From Paenibacillus phytorum (GTDB lineage Bacteria > Bacillota > Bacilli > Paenibacillales > NBRC-103111), in NCBI RefSeq assembly GCF_013141715.1, contig NZ_WHOA01000116.1, positions 1 to 64,000 of the forward strand: a DNA stretch of 64,000 nucleotides. Direction: 5' to 3'. Below are positions 17,233 through 27,053 of this stretch, piece by piece. Below the pieces are notes generated by a model. It was not told where the DNA came from and searched no databases. It was given only the letters and a program-made list of their open reading frames with translations. The position numbers and the translations under genes are program-made. The stretch's first letter is position 1. Each line of letters begins with the position of its first letter.

Positions 17233-17649
17233 TCACATCCGGATACCGGCGCTGAAATGGTTGTAATCGTCAGCGGACGGATCAAAGGCCGCCTCTTCCT
17301 CGCTCGGTACTGCGTCGGTTACGGGCGATACGTTCGCCTCGGCGTAGCTCTCGGACCAATCCTCATTCACGGTGTGGGCCGGAATACGGATGGAACCCTC
17401 CAGATCGTACGCCATGTTGTATATCGCTGGCTCTGACTCAGCCTGCGGGCGATCCACTAAGCGCCCGCCGTGCGATTGCGCAATTTCTAGCGCAGACGTT
17501 ATCTCCTGTGCATCAAGATGGATGTGCACAGTGGACATATCTCCGCCCAGGAGTTCCGGCTTGTAGCCGAGCTCGTCCAGCGTATCAAGCGCAAGGAGCG
17601 CATCCCGCTCCTTATCAAATTCAAAAAATATAGGAACAAAGCTCTTCAT
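17233..17649 (-). CDS. Hypothetical protein, 138 aa
   Basis: A small soluble protein. The first half (MKSFVPIFFEFDKERDALLALDTLDELGYKPELLGG...VHIHLD...ALEIAQSHGG) looks like a ferredoxin-like alpha/beta fold; the second half is acidic and probably flexible. No catalytic motif is visible and I do not recognise the family. Start at 17649 is supported by AAAGGATG about 8 bases upstream. It follows the inositol-phosphatase gene by about 65 bp on the same strand, so co-transcription is possible. Confidence 0.7.
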   Translation of the reverse strand: MKSFVPIFFEFDKERDALLALDTLDELGYKPELLGGDMSTVHIHLDAQEITSALEIAQSHGGRLVDRPQAESEPAIYNMAYDLEGSIRIPAHTVNEDWSESYAEANVSPVTDAVPSEEEAAFDPSADDYNHFSAGIRM

Positions 17650-17714
17650 CGCATAGCATCCTTTCTTCCTCAACATGCAAAGTATGCCATTATCATCTGC
17701 ATTTTATTCCCACA

Positions 17715-18647
17715 TTATTCTACTTTGATGGCTTCCTGCACGAATGCCAGCAGCTCTGCATGATATTCCGGCGCAGCAGCCACCAAGTAAACTGCCTGTG
17801 CCATCTCTATCCCCACTTCGGAGCTTGTACTTACACCTGCATTTGTACTTTCCTTCGCACTCGCACTTGCACTCGCATTAGAACCCGAACTTGTCCCTCT
17901 ACAAGCCCCTGCACCCGAGCCCCCAAGCATAGCCACCGGATTACCCGCGAAATCTGTCACCTTCACGCCAGCCTCCTGCGCGAGCAGCAAGCCCGCGTAC
18001 AAATCCTCACCTTCGGAGTTGTACAGCACGACACCATGCAAGTCGCCTCTGGCGAGCATCGCCCAGGTCAGAGAAGGTGCCCACAAGCGCAGCACTCTTT
18101 TAACCGAATACTCTAGATGATGTCTTAGTCCCAACGCTTTGTGATCGTCCTTGCCAACCCCATGGCCTTGAATCCATGAAATTGTTGACTTGACCAACGG
18201 ACCCTTCGGCTTCGCCTCAAGCTTAAAATCCTCCTGCCACGCACCTTCGCCCTTAACAGCAACATAATTTAACCCTAGAGCCGAATCATGGATTACCCCT
18301 AGGACAATTTGTCCCTGATAGCTCAGAGAGATGCAAACCCCATAAAGCGGTATCCCCAAGGCGAAATTATTCGTTCCATCCAGAGGATCGACATGCCATA
18401 CCCAATCGCTGGCTGCCCCTCCTTCACCCGCTTCTTCACTATATATACGATGACTCGGAAATACCGCCAGGATATCTTCCACAATCAAACGATCAGCCTG
18501 CACATCTACTTCGGTGACCAAATCGCCGCGATCATCCTTATGCTGAATGGTCAACTTGCCCCCGAATCGTTCTCTTGCCAGCTCCCCTGCTTTCCATGCG
18601 GCTTTCACGGCAACCTCTTTCGCTGATGACCACTCGTTTCGATTCAT
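17715..18647 (-). CDS. Inositol monophosphatase family protein
   Basis: A 310-residue Mg-dependent phosphatase of the IMPase/FBPase superfamily. Metal-site motifs are present: DLVTEVDVQAD (43-52), EEAGEG (71-76), WHVDPLDGTNNF (84-95, the DPxDGT signature). The second signature is altered to EGEDLYAGLLLAQEAG, keeping the Asp but lacking the usual Trp. An unusual low-complexity insert rich in Gly, Ser and Ala (about 250-285) separates the last strands. Substrate could be inositol phosphate, NADP or 3'-phosphoadenosine phosphate. GGGGGAG RBS is clear. Confidence 0.88.
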   Translation of the reverse strand: MNRNEWSSAKEVAVKAAWKAGELARERFGGKLTIQHKDDRGDLVTEVDVQADRLIVEDILAVFPSHRIYSEEAGEGGAASDWVWHVDPLDGTNNFALGIPLYGVCISLSYQGQIVLGVIHDSALGLNYVAVKGEGAWQEDFKLEAKPKGPLVKSTISWIQGHGVGKDDHKALGLRHHLEYSVKRVLRLWAPSLTWAMLARGDLHGVVLYNSEGEDLYAGLLLAQEAGVKVTDFAGNPVAMLGGSGAGACRGTSSGSNASASASAKESTNAGVSTSSEVGIEMAQAVYLVAAAPEYHAELLAFVQEAIKVE

Positions 18648-18694
18648 AAGGCATTCTCCCCCGAGACCATATGGAGCTACATCTTGGCCAAATT

Positions 18695-20188
18695 TTAAAA
18701 TCCGTATCCATTAATAGGAAGCTCATTTACATTGTACGCTACTCTAATACCGGACTCAATCGCGCCTTCAACCCAGCCACTCATAGCTGACGTATGATCG
18801 CCGGCAAAGTGAACCCTCCCCTCGGGGAGGGCAATGTAGGGGCCTAGCTCTGTCGCCTGTTGAGGCGTATACATAGCGAAACAGCCAAGAGATTGAGGAT
18901 CTTTACTCCAATCAAAGGAGACACCGCTAATAAATTCACGGTATACATCTTCGCCATGGATGATTGCCAAGTTGTTCAGCGCATTCCGGATACGCTCTTC
19001 TTCCGTCAGACCGCCCCAACGTAAAGCATCGTCCTCTCGCGTATAACTTGCCAAAATAACTGCAGGACCGGGCGTACCTATTCCGTAGCTTGGATAATAA
19101 ACGAATCGGATCGGCAAATCCGTCACAGTTTTTCCACCGAAGATACCTTCCTTTTCCCAGAATTTGCTTTTAAACTCAAGTCCGATCTTGGTACAAGCTT
19201 CGTAATGCAGCTCGCGAATCGCTTTCCATTTATGATAGGAAAAAGATTCGCGGGGTTCCACTTCTACAAAGCGCAATATCGAAAAAGGAATCGTCACAAT
19301 GGCAAAATCTCCAGTAACGCTGTGCCGATCTATCGTGTTCGACTGGATCGAGTGGATGGTTACGCTGTCCTTGTTCTGTACAATTTTCGTCATTTTTCGT
19401 TCAAATTGAATCTCATCTTGCAATTGTGGGAGAAATGCCCGCGGCAGCAGGTCATTACCACCCGGAATCTCGTGAAATCGGATATCCTCTCCCCAGGCGG
19501 CAAGCTTCTGCAGGATGGTTCCTGTGAAAGCATCGTTCATTGTGCTCTCCAAATCGAGAAGTACCCCCATCATTTCGATCGCTCCGCTTGAGAATGTGGT
19601 GCATGGCTCATAGGGGTACAATTTCAAAAAGTTGTACAGTGAATATTTATCGAACTCCTTGACGAACAAAGGCCAATTTCTATCCGGATTCTGACGGATG
19701 AATGCGAGAACCGGCTGTATCGCCCTATCAAACATCTCTCGGGCTGTTTCCCCCCTTTTCACCCGGAGCTACCGGATAATTTAATAAATCTGGGTGCCGT
19801 TCATATAGATGAACACGGGTTTTAATGCCGTTGACATAAATGAGGTCATTTGGTGTTTCATTGATAAATGCACGGATTGGCAGGCTGAATTTATGGATGT
19901 AGACATTAACGAGGTAATATGTTTCGGGAAAACGCATAGCTCCCGCTTCAAAATACTGCCCTTCGGTAAAGGGTCCCCGTATCGTTCGAATGCGCCCGCC
20001 AACTCTTTCGCTCGCTTCAAGAACGGTAACGTGATGTCCGGCCTCCTTCAATAACGACGCCGCAACTAGACCGGATATCCCAGCTCCAACCACGATCATT
20101 TTTTGGGCGTTTTCGTTTTGCCGAGTCCGCTTCTGACGATAGACAGCATCTGATTCGGAGTTAAGTGGGGTTTTAGGTAGGTTGGCAT
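18695..20188 (-). pseudogene. Flavin amine oxidase gene, two frameshifts
   Basis: A flavin monoamine/L-amino-acid oxidase split into three frames. An ATG at 20188 with RBS AAGGAG opens a frame (MPTYLKPHLTPNQM...) that hits a stop at a run of six A near 20100. One extra base would join it to MIVVGAGISGLVAASLLKEAGHHV (FAD site) in the next frame. That frame ends near 19730, and a run of six G near 19750 shifts to the third frame (18695-19762). The third frame carries the substrate domain and the C-terminal FAD motif VHFAGDHTSAMSGWVEGAIESG. Both breaks lie in homopolymers, so sequencing error or slippage is possible. If read through it would be about 495 residues, normal for the family. Confidence 0.85.
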
Positions 20189-20397
20189 TCGTCTCACTCC
20201 TTCATCGGCATATCGAATACTATCGCAATCTTATGCAGGCGGCATACGCGTCTATACTTAGAAGGATAAGTTTCCTTTACGTTCGAAGGACCAGACACAT
20301 GTTTATTAAGTGACATTCATTGACAAGTTGCCTCAGGATAAGTGATAATATAGCAAAATCAGAAGCGATATAAGCAGTCGAAAGGGGCAATACGAGT

Positions 20398-21363
20398 ATG
20401 GTTAAGCAGCATCAACACAAGATTTTGGATTGTACGATTCGGGACGGCGGTTTGGTGAACGATTGGGATTTTAGCGTGGAATTTGTCAAAGACATGTATC
20501 GCGGCTTAAGTGCAGCCGGTGTAGAATATATGGAAATTGGTTATAAAAACTCGGAAAAACTGCTTAAAGGCGGAGCATCCGGTCCTTGGAGATTCTTGAA
20601 CGAATCCTTCCTTCGTGACGTTATTACCAAAAAGACCGATACGAAACTATCTGCTCTCGTAGATATCGGCCGTGTCGATGAGAACGACATTTTACCTCGT
20701 GAAGACAGCTTACTTGATCTGATCCGCGTTGCTTGTTACATCAAAGACGTTGATAAAGGCCTTGAGCTTGTTCAAAAGTTTAATAGTATGGGCTACGAAA
20801 CGTCAATTAACATCATGGCGCTTTCCCACGTTATGGAAAATGAATTAGTTGAAGCTTTCGAAGAAATCAATAAAAGCCCCGTTGACGTTGTCTATATCGT
20901 AGACTCCTACGGCAGCATGGATCATAAAGACATTGACTACCTCGTAACGAAGTTCCAACGTCTGCTTCCTGAGAAAGAACTTGGCTTACATATGCACAAC
21001 AACCTGCAGCTTGCTTTCGCAAACACAATTGCCGGTGCTTCCAAAGGCGTGACTTTCCTTGATTCCTCCGTTTATGGAATGGGCCGCGCAGCAGGGAACT
21101 GTACGACGGAACTACTTCTTAGCTATTTAAAAGGAGCACGTTACGACATTCGTCCCGTACTAGAAATTATCGAGAAACACATGATTACTATGCGTCAAAA
21201 ATGGGATTGGGGCTATCTCATTCCTTACATGATCGTGGGAGCGCTTGATGAGCATCCGCGTACGGCTATGGCTCAGCTTAGCTCAGATGAAAGAAATAAC
21301 TTTGTAGATTTCTATGACCGTTTGACTTCCGTAGAGACAGCTCCAATTGTAAATAAAAACTAA
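20398..21363 (+). CDS. DRE-TIM-family aldolase-like protein
   Basis: A 321-residue protein of the HMGL-like/4-hydroxy-2-oxovalerate aldolase superfamily. The motif DCTIRDGG (11-18) gives the metal-binding Asp and catalytic Arg, and HMHNN near 200 gives the two metal His. The C-terminal region (MRQKWDWGYLIPYMIVGALDEHPRTAM) is typical of the stand-alone aldolase-catalytic-domain proteins found near polysaccharide genes, whose reaction is not settled. RBS GAAAGGGGC precedes ATG. Possible promoter: TTGACA at 20320. A terminator follows. Confidence 0.87.
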   Translation: MVKQHQHKILDCTIRDGGLVNDWDFSVEFVKDMYRGLSAAGVEYMEIGYKNSEKLLKGGASGPWRFLNESFLRDVITKKTDTKLSALVDIGRVDENDILPREDSLLDLIRVACYIKDVDKGLELVQKFNSMGYETSINIMALSHVMENELVEAFEEINKSPVDVVYIVDSYGSMDHKDIDYLVTKFQRLLPEKELGLHMHNNLQLAFANTIAGASKGVTFLDSSVYGMGRAAGNCTTELLLSYLKGARYDIRPVLEIIEKHMITMRQKWDWGYLIPYMIVGALDEHPRTAMAQLSSDERNNFVDFYDRLTSVETAPIVNKN

Positions 21364-21378
21364 TATTATTAATTGAAA

Positions 21379-21439
21379 AAGACCCCTTATTGACAGTTCT
21401 CGAAGGCTTCGGCCTCAGATCTATCGATAAGGGGTTTTT
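21379..21439 (+). terminator. Terminator after the aldolase-like gene
   Basis: ACCCCTTAT pairs with ATAAGGGGT, enclosing a second GC hairpin (CGAAGGC TTCGGCC region), then TTTTT. It also faces the convergent small gene at 21445. Confidence 0.75.
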
Positions 21440-21444
21440 CATAT

Positions 21445-21768
21445 TTATTTGATGATTTTGGCTGATACGACGTAGTCTTCTGCATACGCACGGTCAATGA
21501 GGAAGATGAAATCCTCTTCTTCTCGGCGATACGGGGTTTTTTTAGGGAAAACTTCAATATACTCACTCTCGATTAACTCTGTACAATTCTCGTCTGCGTA
21601 GATCAATCCGTCTTCTAAACGTTTTAGCGCCTCAACCATAACCTCCCGCGATTTGAGCTCCCCTTGAATCTCTACATAGACTCTTGCGGTAGCATCGTGG
21701 TCTTGCAGTAAAATCGCTACTTTCTGGTTGGATTTGATTCGCAACTTCTTTTTCGGAGATATACTCAT
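21445..21768 (-). CDS. Hypothetical protein, 107 aa
   Basis: A small basic-then-acidic protein (MSISPKKKLRIKSNQKVAILLQDHDATARVYVEI...). A beta-rich pattern and a C-terminal segment ending YVVSAKIIK suggest a compact soluble domain. No signal peptide or known motif. RBS AAGGAGTAGG is well placed, so it is very likely real. I do not recognise the family. Confidence 0.72.
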   Translation of the reverse strand: MSISPKKKLRIKSNQKVAILLQDHDATARVYVEIQGELKSREVMVEALKRLEDGLIYADENCTELIESEYIEVFPKKTPYRREEEDFIFLIDRAYAEDYVVSAKIIK

Positions 21769-21949
21769 TTGTCCTACTCCTTCATTAGTCTTCTATAAGT
21801 TATTTTATGTCACAAAGGATGAACGCGGACTAGGCTAATGAACGCTAACGAGGCACTCCCCTAAAGACTGGGCGGATAATTAAGGAAAGTAAGGATATTT
21901 CTGTTCCTTTCTGAAAATAATAAGGGAAAACACGTCAGGAGGGTTCTAT

Positions 21950-23038
21950 ATGGTCCAAGTACTCTCGACATGGCAAACCTTCTGTCTCATGTTCTTATTT
22001 CAACTGGGCACAACCGTTGTATTCGGCTTTGCCGGAGGCGCTAAGCAGGATGCTTGGCTTGCTGCTTTAATTAGTGCGCTTATTGGAATAAGCGTCGTGT
22101 GGATGTACACGCGCATGTACGAGCGGTTTCCTGAGGAAACGCTCATTTCTCTGCTTCATAAAACATTTGGCCGCTACATCAGCAAAATTTTTACTTCATT
22201 TTATATATTTGCCTTCATTTACGAAGCAGGAAGAATCCTGCGTGATCTTGGCGAATTAATGGAAACATTCCTGCTGCCAAGTACACCGACTCCGCTCTTA
22301 ATGCTGTTATTACTTGCATTGGTCGCCTATGCCTGCTACGCGGGTATTGAACGGATTGCACGGTTGGCTGAGCTTAGTATTATTATCGTATTCCTGTTTA
22401 CATGTACCCAGTTTATTTTACTGGCCTTCTCGAATGTCATTGATTTCTCGTGGCTTACCCCTGTGGCGTCCGATTGGAAACGTATTGGTGTTACCGTATT
22501 CCCACTTGGCATAACCACGACGTTTGGTGAAATGATTGCGTTCTCCGTGTTCTGGAAATTAACCGTTCGACCTCTTAAATTTCGGAAAGCAGCCCTTTTT
22601 TCTTCCCTTTTGGTTGGAGCTGTTTTTGTTATCTTAGACATCATTGCCGTCTGTACGTTAGGGCCTGATTTATTTTATCGCTCTTTTTACCCATTGCTTA
22701 CCGCTTTTCAGTTAATTCGAATCGCCGACTTTATTGATAATCTGGATCCGTTTGTGGTGACTACTTTCATCACGGGCGGTTTATTCAAAATTATCATTTA
22801 TGCCTACGCGGCTTGCACAACCATTGCAGCACAATGGAAAATAGATAACCATCGCGTGGTTATCTTTCCGATATCCTTGCTCATTTGGTTTATCTCGATC
22901 TACACAGCTAAAAACATTTCCAGCCATATTTTCGTAGGGTTGAAAATTGTGCCTTGGATCATTGAGCTTCCCTTGTTTATCCTCATTCCGCTCATTGTTT
23001 TCATTGTGACTGGGATACCCAAAAAAACTAGCGCTTAA
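21950..23038 (+). CDS. GerB-family germinant receptor permease
   Basis: A 362-residue integral membrane protein of the spore germination GerAB/GerKB type, related to amino acid permeases (APC fold), with about ten TM helices. It starts VQVLSTWQTFCLMFLFQLGTTVVFGFAGGAKQDAW, typical of the family. It is the ligand-binding B subunit of a germinant receptor in the inner spore membrane. First gene of a four-gene operon in B-A-C order. RBS AGGAGGG. Confidence 0.93.
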   Translation: MVQVLSTWQTFCLMFLFQLGTTVVFGFAGGAKQDAWLAALISALIGISVVWMYTRMYERFPEETLISLLHKTFGRYISKIFTSFYIFAFIYEAGRILRDLGELMETFLLPSTPTPLLMLLLLALVAYACYAGIERIARLAELSIIIVFLFTCTQFILLAFSNVIDFSWLTPVASDWKRIGVTVFPLGITTTFGEMIAFSVFWKLTVRPLKFRKAALFSSLLVGAVFVILDIIAVCTLGPDLFYRSFYPLLTAFQLIRIADFIDNLDPFVVTTFITGGLFKIIIYAYAACTTIAAQWKIDNHRVVIFPISLLIWFISIYTAKNISSHIFVGLKIVPWIIELPLFILIPLIVFIVTGIPKKTSA

Positions 23039-23071
23039 ACGTACAAGCGAGTTTTCCAAGGAGGGTTCGGC

Positions 23072-24598
23072 GTGAATCAAAGTACTCCTGCAACAGATCT
23101 CATTGATACCAAACAGCTTCAAACAGATATCAATGTTCATTTTGATTACGATCCTGACTTGGTGTTTGTACAAATCCATCTCACGCTTGTTGCGTATATT
23201 TCCGGCCTAGTGGATGCGAAACGAATTGAACGAGAAATTATACAACCTCTGACACAGCAAGCAGCAATTACGAATTCTACTGGCATTTTTACACCTGAAG
23301 TGATGGAAACCGACATTTTTGAGGCTATGATTCAAGGGCTTCTTTCGGGCTTTGTTATGATTGCGGAGCAAGGGCGGCAGAAGGTGATGCTTGCGAATCA
23401 AGCTTCTATGCCGCATCGCAACATTGAACAGCTTGAAACAGAATCCGTTGTTCGTGGACCGCGAGAAGGCTTTACTGAAATGCTGGAGACGAATATTGCT
23501 TTGCTGCGGAGACGACTGAAAACGGACAAATTGCGCATGAAAACATGGCAAATAGGTACGCTTAGCCAAACGGAAGTGCGACTTGTTTATTTGGACGGTA
23601 TCGCGGAAGAAAACATCGTGAAGGAGGTCGTTAAACGAATAGGAGCCATCCGCATTGATGCCGTCCTAGAGAGTAATTATATCGAGGAAATGATACGCGA
23701 TCATCCGTTTAGCCTTTTTCCAACGATGGAATATACCGAAAGACCAGATGTCGTTGCAGGCGCTTTGCTCGAAGGCAAGGTTTCCATTTTCACCAACAAC
23801 ACGCCCTTCGTCTTGATCGCTCCCTTTACATTCTGGTCAGCATTCCAATCGAGTGAAGATTACTATTTGACGTTCACCAGTGCCACCTTCATTCGTTTTA
23901 TCCGTGCCATCTCCATCATGCTAGCTCTTCTCTTGCCTTCCTTGTATGTAGCTATCACAACTTTCCATCCAGAAATGCTGCCTACAAACCTGCTTTTGTC
24001 TGTTGCCGGAGCCCGCGAAGCCTCGCCCTTCCCTGCTTTGGTGGAGGCTTTGATCATGGAAATTACATTTGAGGCACTGCGCGAAGCCATCCTCAGACTA
24101 CCACGGATCATGGGGCAAACCGTCAGCATCGTCGGCGGTTTAGTCATTGGACAAGCCGTTGTTCAGGCCGGCATCGTCTCTACGCCTATGGTCATTGTTG
24201 TTTCCGTAACCGGAATAGCTTCCTTCATGATTCCAAGGTACAACATGACCTTCTCGATTCGCATCATGCGCTTGCTTCTCCTCATCCTAGCCGGAACGCT
24301 GGGGTTCATAGGAATTCTGCTCGGACTTTTTGCTCTTGCTATTTATCTAACAGGTGTTCGCTCTATCGGTGTTCCCTATCTTACCCCAGTAGCTCCTTTG
24401 AGTGTAATTGGATTAAAAGATTTCCTGGTCCGTCTGCCCCATTGGCTGCTAAGCCGTGATCCCGGCCAAACTGAATTTAAAAACAAGGTTCGCCTGCCCA
24501 AAAATCAACGTTTAGCGAGGGAGCCATTTGACACCTTTCCTCCTTCACTTCGTCCGAATAAATCAGAGCCGCCTAACGAAGGGAAGATCCCAGAATGA
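23072..24598 (+). CDS. GerA-family germinant receptor subunit
   Basis: A 508-residue A subunit. The hydrophilic N-terminal domain (about 1-250) includes the TLSQTEVRLVYLDGIAEENIV region, and four to five TM segments follow from about 255. The PYLTPVAPLSVIGLKDFLVRLP motif near the C terminus is typical of GerA proteins, which form the ion channel of the receptor. Start is GTG at 23072 after AAGGAGGG. It ends in a 4-bp overlap with the next gene. Confidence 0.94.
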   Translation: MNQSTPATDLIDTKQLQTDINVHFDYDPDLVFVQIHLTLVAYISGLVDAKRIEREIIQPLTQQAAITNSTGIFTPEVMETDIFEAMIQGLLSGFVMIAEQGRQKVMLANQASMPHRNIEQLETESVVRGPREGFTEMLETNIALLRRRLKTDKLRMKTWQIGTLSQTEVRLVYLDGIAEENIVKEVVKRIGAIRIDAVLESNYIEEMIRDHPFSLFPTMEYTERPDVVAGALLEGKVSIFTNNTPFVLIAPFTFWSAFQSSEDYYLTFTSATFIRFIRAISIMLALLLPSLYVAITTFHPEMLPTNLLLSVAGAREASPFPALVEALIMEITFEALREAILRLPRIMGQTVSIVGGLVIGQAVVQAGIVSTPMVIVVSVTGIASFMIPRYNMTFSIRIMRLLLLILAGTLGFIGILLGLFALAIYLTGVRSIGVPYLTPVAPLSVIGLKDFLVRLPHWLLSRDPGQTEFKNKVRLPKNQRLAREPFDTFPPSLRPNKSEPPNEGKIPE

Positions 24599-25761
24599 GC
24601 AATCGCTTGATTCACGTAATCTCTATCGTAATGGTTTTGTGTTTAACAGGCTGCTGGGATCGTAAAGAGATTAATGATATCGCTATTATGCAGCTTAGCG
24701 CTTTAGATTTAGACCCTTTCACAGGAGGGTATAAAGGTTATTTACAGGTCGCTATTCCGAAAACAATCGGCGCTGGACAAGCCAGCGCCGGTGGAGGCTC
24801 CAAGCAGAAAACCTATATGTCTGTGGTCAGCTCGGGTACAGACATTGAATCGATTGTTACCCAATTGGAGCGAAAGCTTTCTAGAGATGTTCTGCTATCG
24901 CACCGGCGCATTCTCATCGTTGGCGATACGTTGGCCAGCAAGAACCTTGCTCCCTTAATGGATTATATTACGCGTAATCCTAAAAATAGATTACGCACAT
25001 ATCTCGTTATCGCCCGGGATACAGATGCTAAAAGTCTGGCCGAAACGAGCTATTCGCTGGAAGCAACCAAGGAAGAGGCTATGCGTGAAATCATCGCTCG
25101 TAAAATGAAAATTCCTACGATGCTCCGAGATTTTTTCGCATCCTCGGCTGCCCCAGGCATTGAGCCCATTGCAGCTGCTTTTTCCAAGGACAAAAAAGAC
25201 GATAAAATTATTTTAGATAGCATTGCTTTATTCAAAAATCATGCCTTAGTAGGTTACGTAGACGGCAATGAAGCCGTCGCACTTTCAACAATATTAGGGA
25301 ATGAGCCTAATGGTGATGTGAAGGTGAGAATTTCGGATCAAAAAGGTTCTCTCTCTGTTCGAATCGATAAATTAACTGTCCACAAAAAAGTAAAAGTAGT
25401 TCAGGATCAGCCTCAGTTTATGCTGGTCATCTCGGCATCTGGACATATCATGGACAATCGAACTACGGTAGATATCAGTAATCCAACTCATATCAATGAG
25501 CTCAATGAATCATTTGAACAAGAAATCACAAACATGTATCAAAAGTTATTGATAACACTGCAAAAGACTTATAAAACGGACAGCATCGGACTAGGGCACA
25601 CCCTTTATCAGAAGTATCCAAAAATATGGAAAAAATCCGAAAAGAATTGGGACACACTTTTTCCGGAGCAAGAGGTTCGCTTGGAGGTATCTGCGAATAT
25701 TCCTCAAATGGGAGCCCTCGGTGCTCCCTATTATTTAAAGGAGGAGGAGTTGACAGATTAA
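24595..25761 (+). CDS. Ger(x)C-family germination lipoprotein
   Basis: A 388-residue C subunit. Signal peptide and lipobox LCLTGCWDRKEIND (Cys about 20) carry the GCWDxxEI pattern diagnostic of GerC proteins. Three structural domains follow, as in GerBC. It is anchored on the outer face of the inner spore membrane and works with the A and B subunits. ATGA overlap with the A gene. Confidence 0.94.
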   Translation: MSNRLIHVISIVMVLCLTGCWDRKEINDIAIMQLSALDLDPFTGGYKGYLQVAIPKTIGAGQASAGGGSKQKTYMSVVSSGTDIESIVTQLERKLSRDVLLSHRRILIVGDTLASKNLAPLMDYITRNPKNRLRTYLVIARDTDAKSLAETSYSLEATKEEAMREIIARKMKIPTMLRDFFASSAAPGIEPIAAAFSKDKKDDKIILDSIALFKNHALVGYVDGNEAVALSTILGNEPNGDVKVRISDQKGSLSVRIDKLTVHKKVKVVQDQPQFMLVISASGHIMDNRTTVDISNPTHINELNESFEQEITNMYQKLLITLQKTYKTDSIGLGHTLYQKYPKIWKKSEKNWDTLFPEQEVRLEVSANIPQMGALGAPYYLKEEELTD

Positions 25762-25965
25762 ATGTGGATAAAATGGTCGCTACTCACGATTGTGTCTATC
25801 CTTGTAACCATACAGCAAATGTCTTACTGGTTCAAAAAAGGCCATCGCAAGCACGCGTGGGTCTTCCTTCTATGGATGATCATTGCATGGGGATTGGGCA
25901 GCGCCTTTATTGGCGGACTGGAGATGCCTGCTCCAACAAAGCCTTTATTCCCAGCCTGGAAGTAA
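25762..25965 (+). CDS. Small two-TM protein, candidate receptor D subunit
   Basis: A 67-residue protein starting right after the GerC stop, with GGAGGAG inside the end of gerC as its RBS. Two hydrophobic helices (about 3-22 and 32-54) are joined by a basic loop (FKKGHRKH). Small two-TM D-subunit genes are known in some ger operons of Bacillus, where they modulate the receptor. The position and topology here fit, though sequence similarity cannot be tested. Confidence 0.78.
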   Translation: MWIKWSLLTIVSILVTIQQMSYWFKKGHRKHAWVFLLWMIIAWGLGSAFIGGLEMPAPTKPLFPAWK

Positions 25966-26054
25966 ACAAGAAGATCACGTTACTTGAACGATTCCGCTTC
26001 TGCCTACATACATTGATATCAGCTTGCTGACACCATGTATGGGAGGAATTTTCG

Positions 26055-26957
26055 TTGAAAGATGACTTACGTTACTGGGTGGCATCCTCGAATCTACGGC
26101 CCTATCCTGTTGATATTCTAGTATTTGCTCCCCATCCCGATGACGAAATACTCGGAACTGCCGGCATTATTATGCAAGCCATCGCTGCCGGTAAACGGGT
26201 ACATGTTGTGTTCTTTACCAATGGAGACGGTTATCCGAAAGCCGCATCCTATTTATTACACAAACGACCTGAGGAGCTTGGACCTGCGGATTATTTGGAA
26301 CTCAGTCGTGTTCGACAGCTCGAAGCTTACAATGCCGCAGCGCTTATTGGACTTAGCCCCATGGACCTTACCTTCCTTGGCTACCCTGATGCAGGACTTG
26401 ATCGTGTTTATAACACTGTAGGAAACATCCCGTATCAGCAGCCATTCACACAGCGCAGTTCAACCTATGGGATGCTGACACCCGACTTTCACTCACTTGT
26501 TTATGGTTATCCAGCTCCTTACCGCAAAGATAGCGCCCTCCGTGACACGATGACACTGATCTCGATCATGCAGCCTTCTGAGATTTATGTGACGGATGCT
26601 GCGGATGGTCATTTGGACCATAAGGCCGCGAATGCATTTGTGATGGAAGCTGTATCACTGCTGCATTACCCAAGTACAGTATATACCTATGTTATCCACA
26701 GTGGACCTGATTCTCAGTGGCCTTGGCCAAGAGGCATCACACCTGAACAACCCTTTCAAGCGCATGAGTTCGAAGGAAAACGTATCCCTCTTTACTTGCC
26801 GTGGCCGCCCCCTGTTCGCCAACCACTGAATCTCGCCCAGGCCTATTGCAAGTGGCGCGCCCTTCTCGCTTACCGTTCGCAGATCGCTGTAGATTCTGAA
26901 TTTCTGCAATCTTTTATCAAATGCGAAGAAATTTTCTGGCTGCCTGAAAGGTCCTGA
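26055..26957 (+). CDS. PIG-L family deacetylase
   Basis: A 300-residue Zn-dependent N-acetylglucosaminyl-type deacetylase. The motif FAPHPDDE at 25-31 supplies the metal His and catalytic Asp; DGHLDHKAAN near 180-190 supplies the second His. It is longer than BshB (about 220 residues), with extra loops after 130, so a sugar or glycolipid substrate is possible. Start is TTG with GGGAGGAATTT upstream. It lies 90 bp after the receptor operon. Confidence 0.87.
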   Translation: MKDDLRYWVASSNLRPYPVDILVFAPHPDDEILGTAGIIMQAIAAGKRVHVVFFTNGDGYPKAASYLLHKRPEELGPADYLELSRVRQLEAYNAAALIGLSPMDLTFLGYPDAGLDRVYNTVGNIPYQQPFTQRSSTYGMLTPDFHSLVYGYPAPYRKDSALRDTMTLISIMQPSEIYVTDAADGHLDHKAANAFVMEAVSLLHYPSTVYTYVIHSGPDSQWPWPRGITPEQPFQAHEFEGKRIPLYLPWPPPVRQPLNLAQAYCKWRALLAYRSQIAVDSEFLQSFIKCEEIFWLPERS

Positions 26958-27053
26958 TCGCCTCATGTATGTAAATGTACCGAATAGAGAAAATAAAGAA
27001 CGAATCGACACCGCTGACCATCAGCGAGCCGTTAGGAGTGAAATCTATCCGCC

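Noticed and set aside
20320..20351. Sigma-A promoter of the aldolase-like gene
   Set aside because: TTGACA is present but the -10 match (TGATAA at 17 bp or TAATAT at 20 bp) is poor, so no separate feature was entered.
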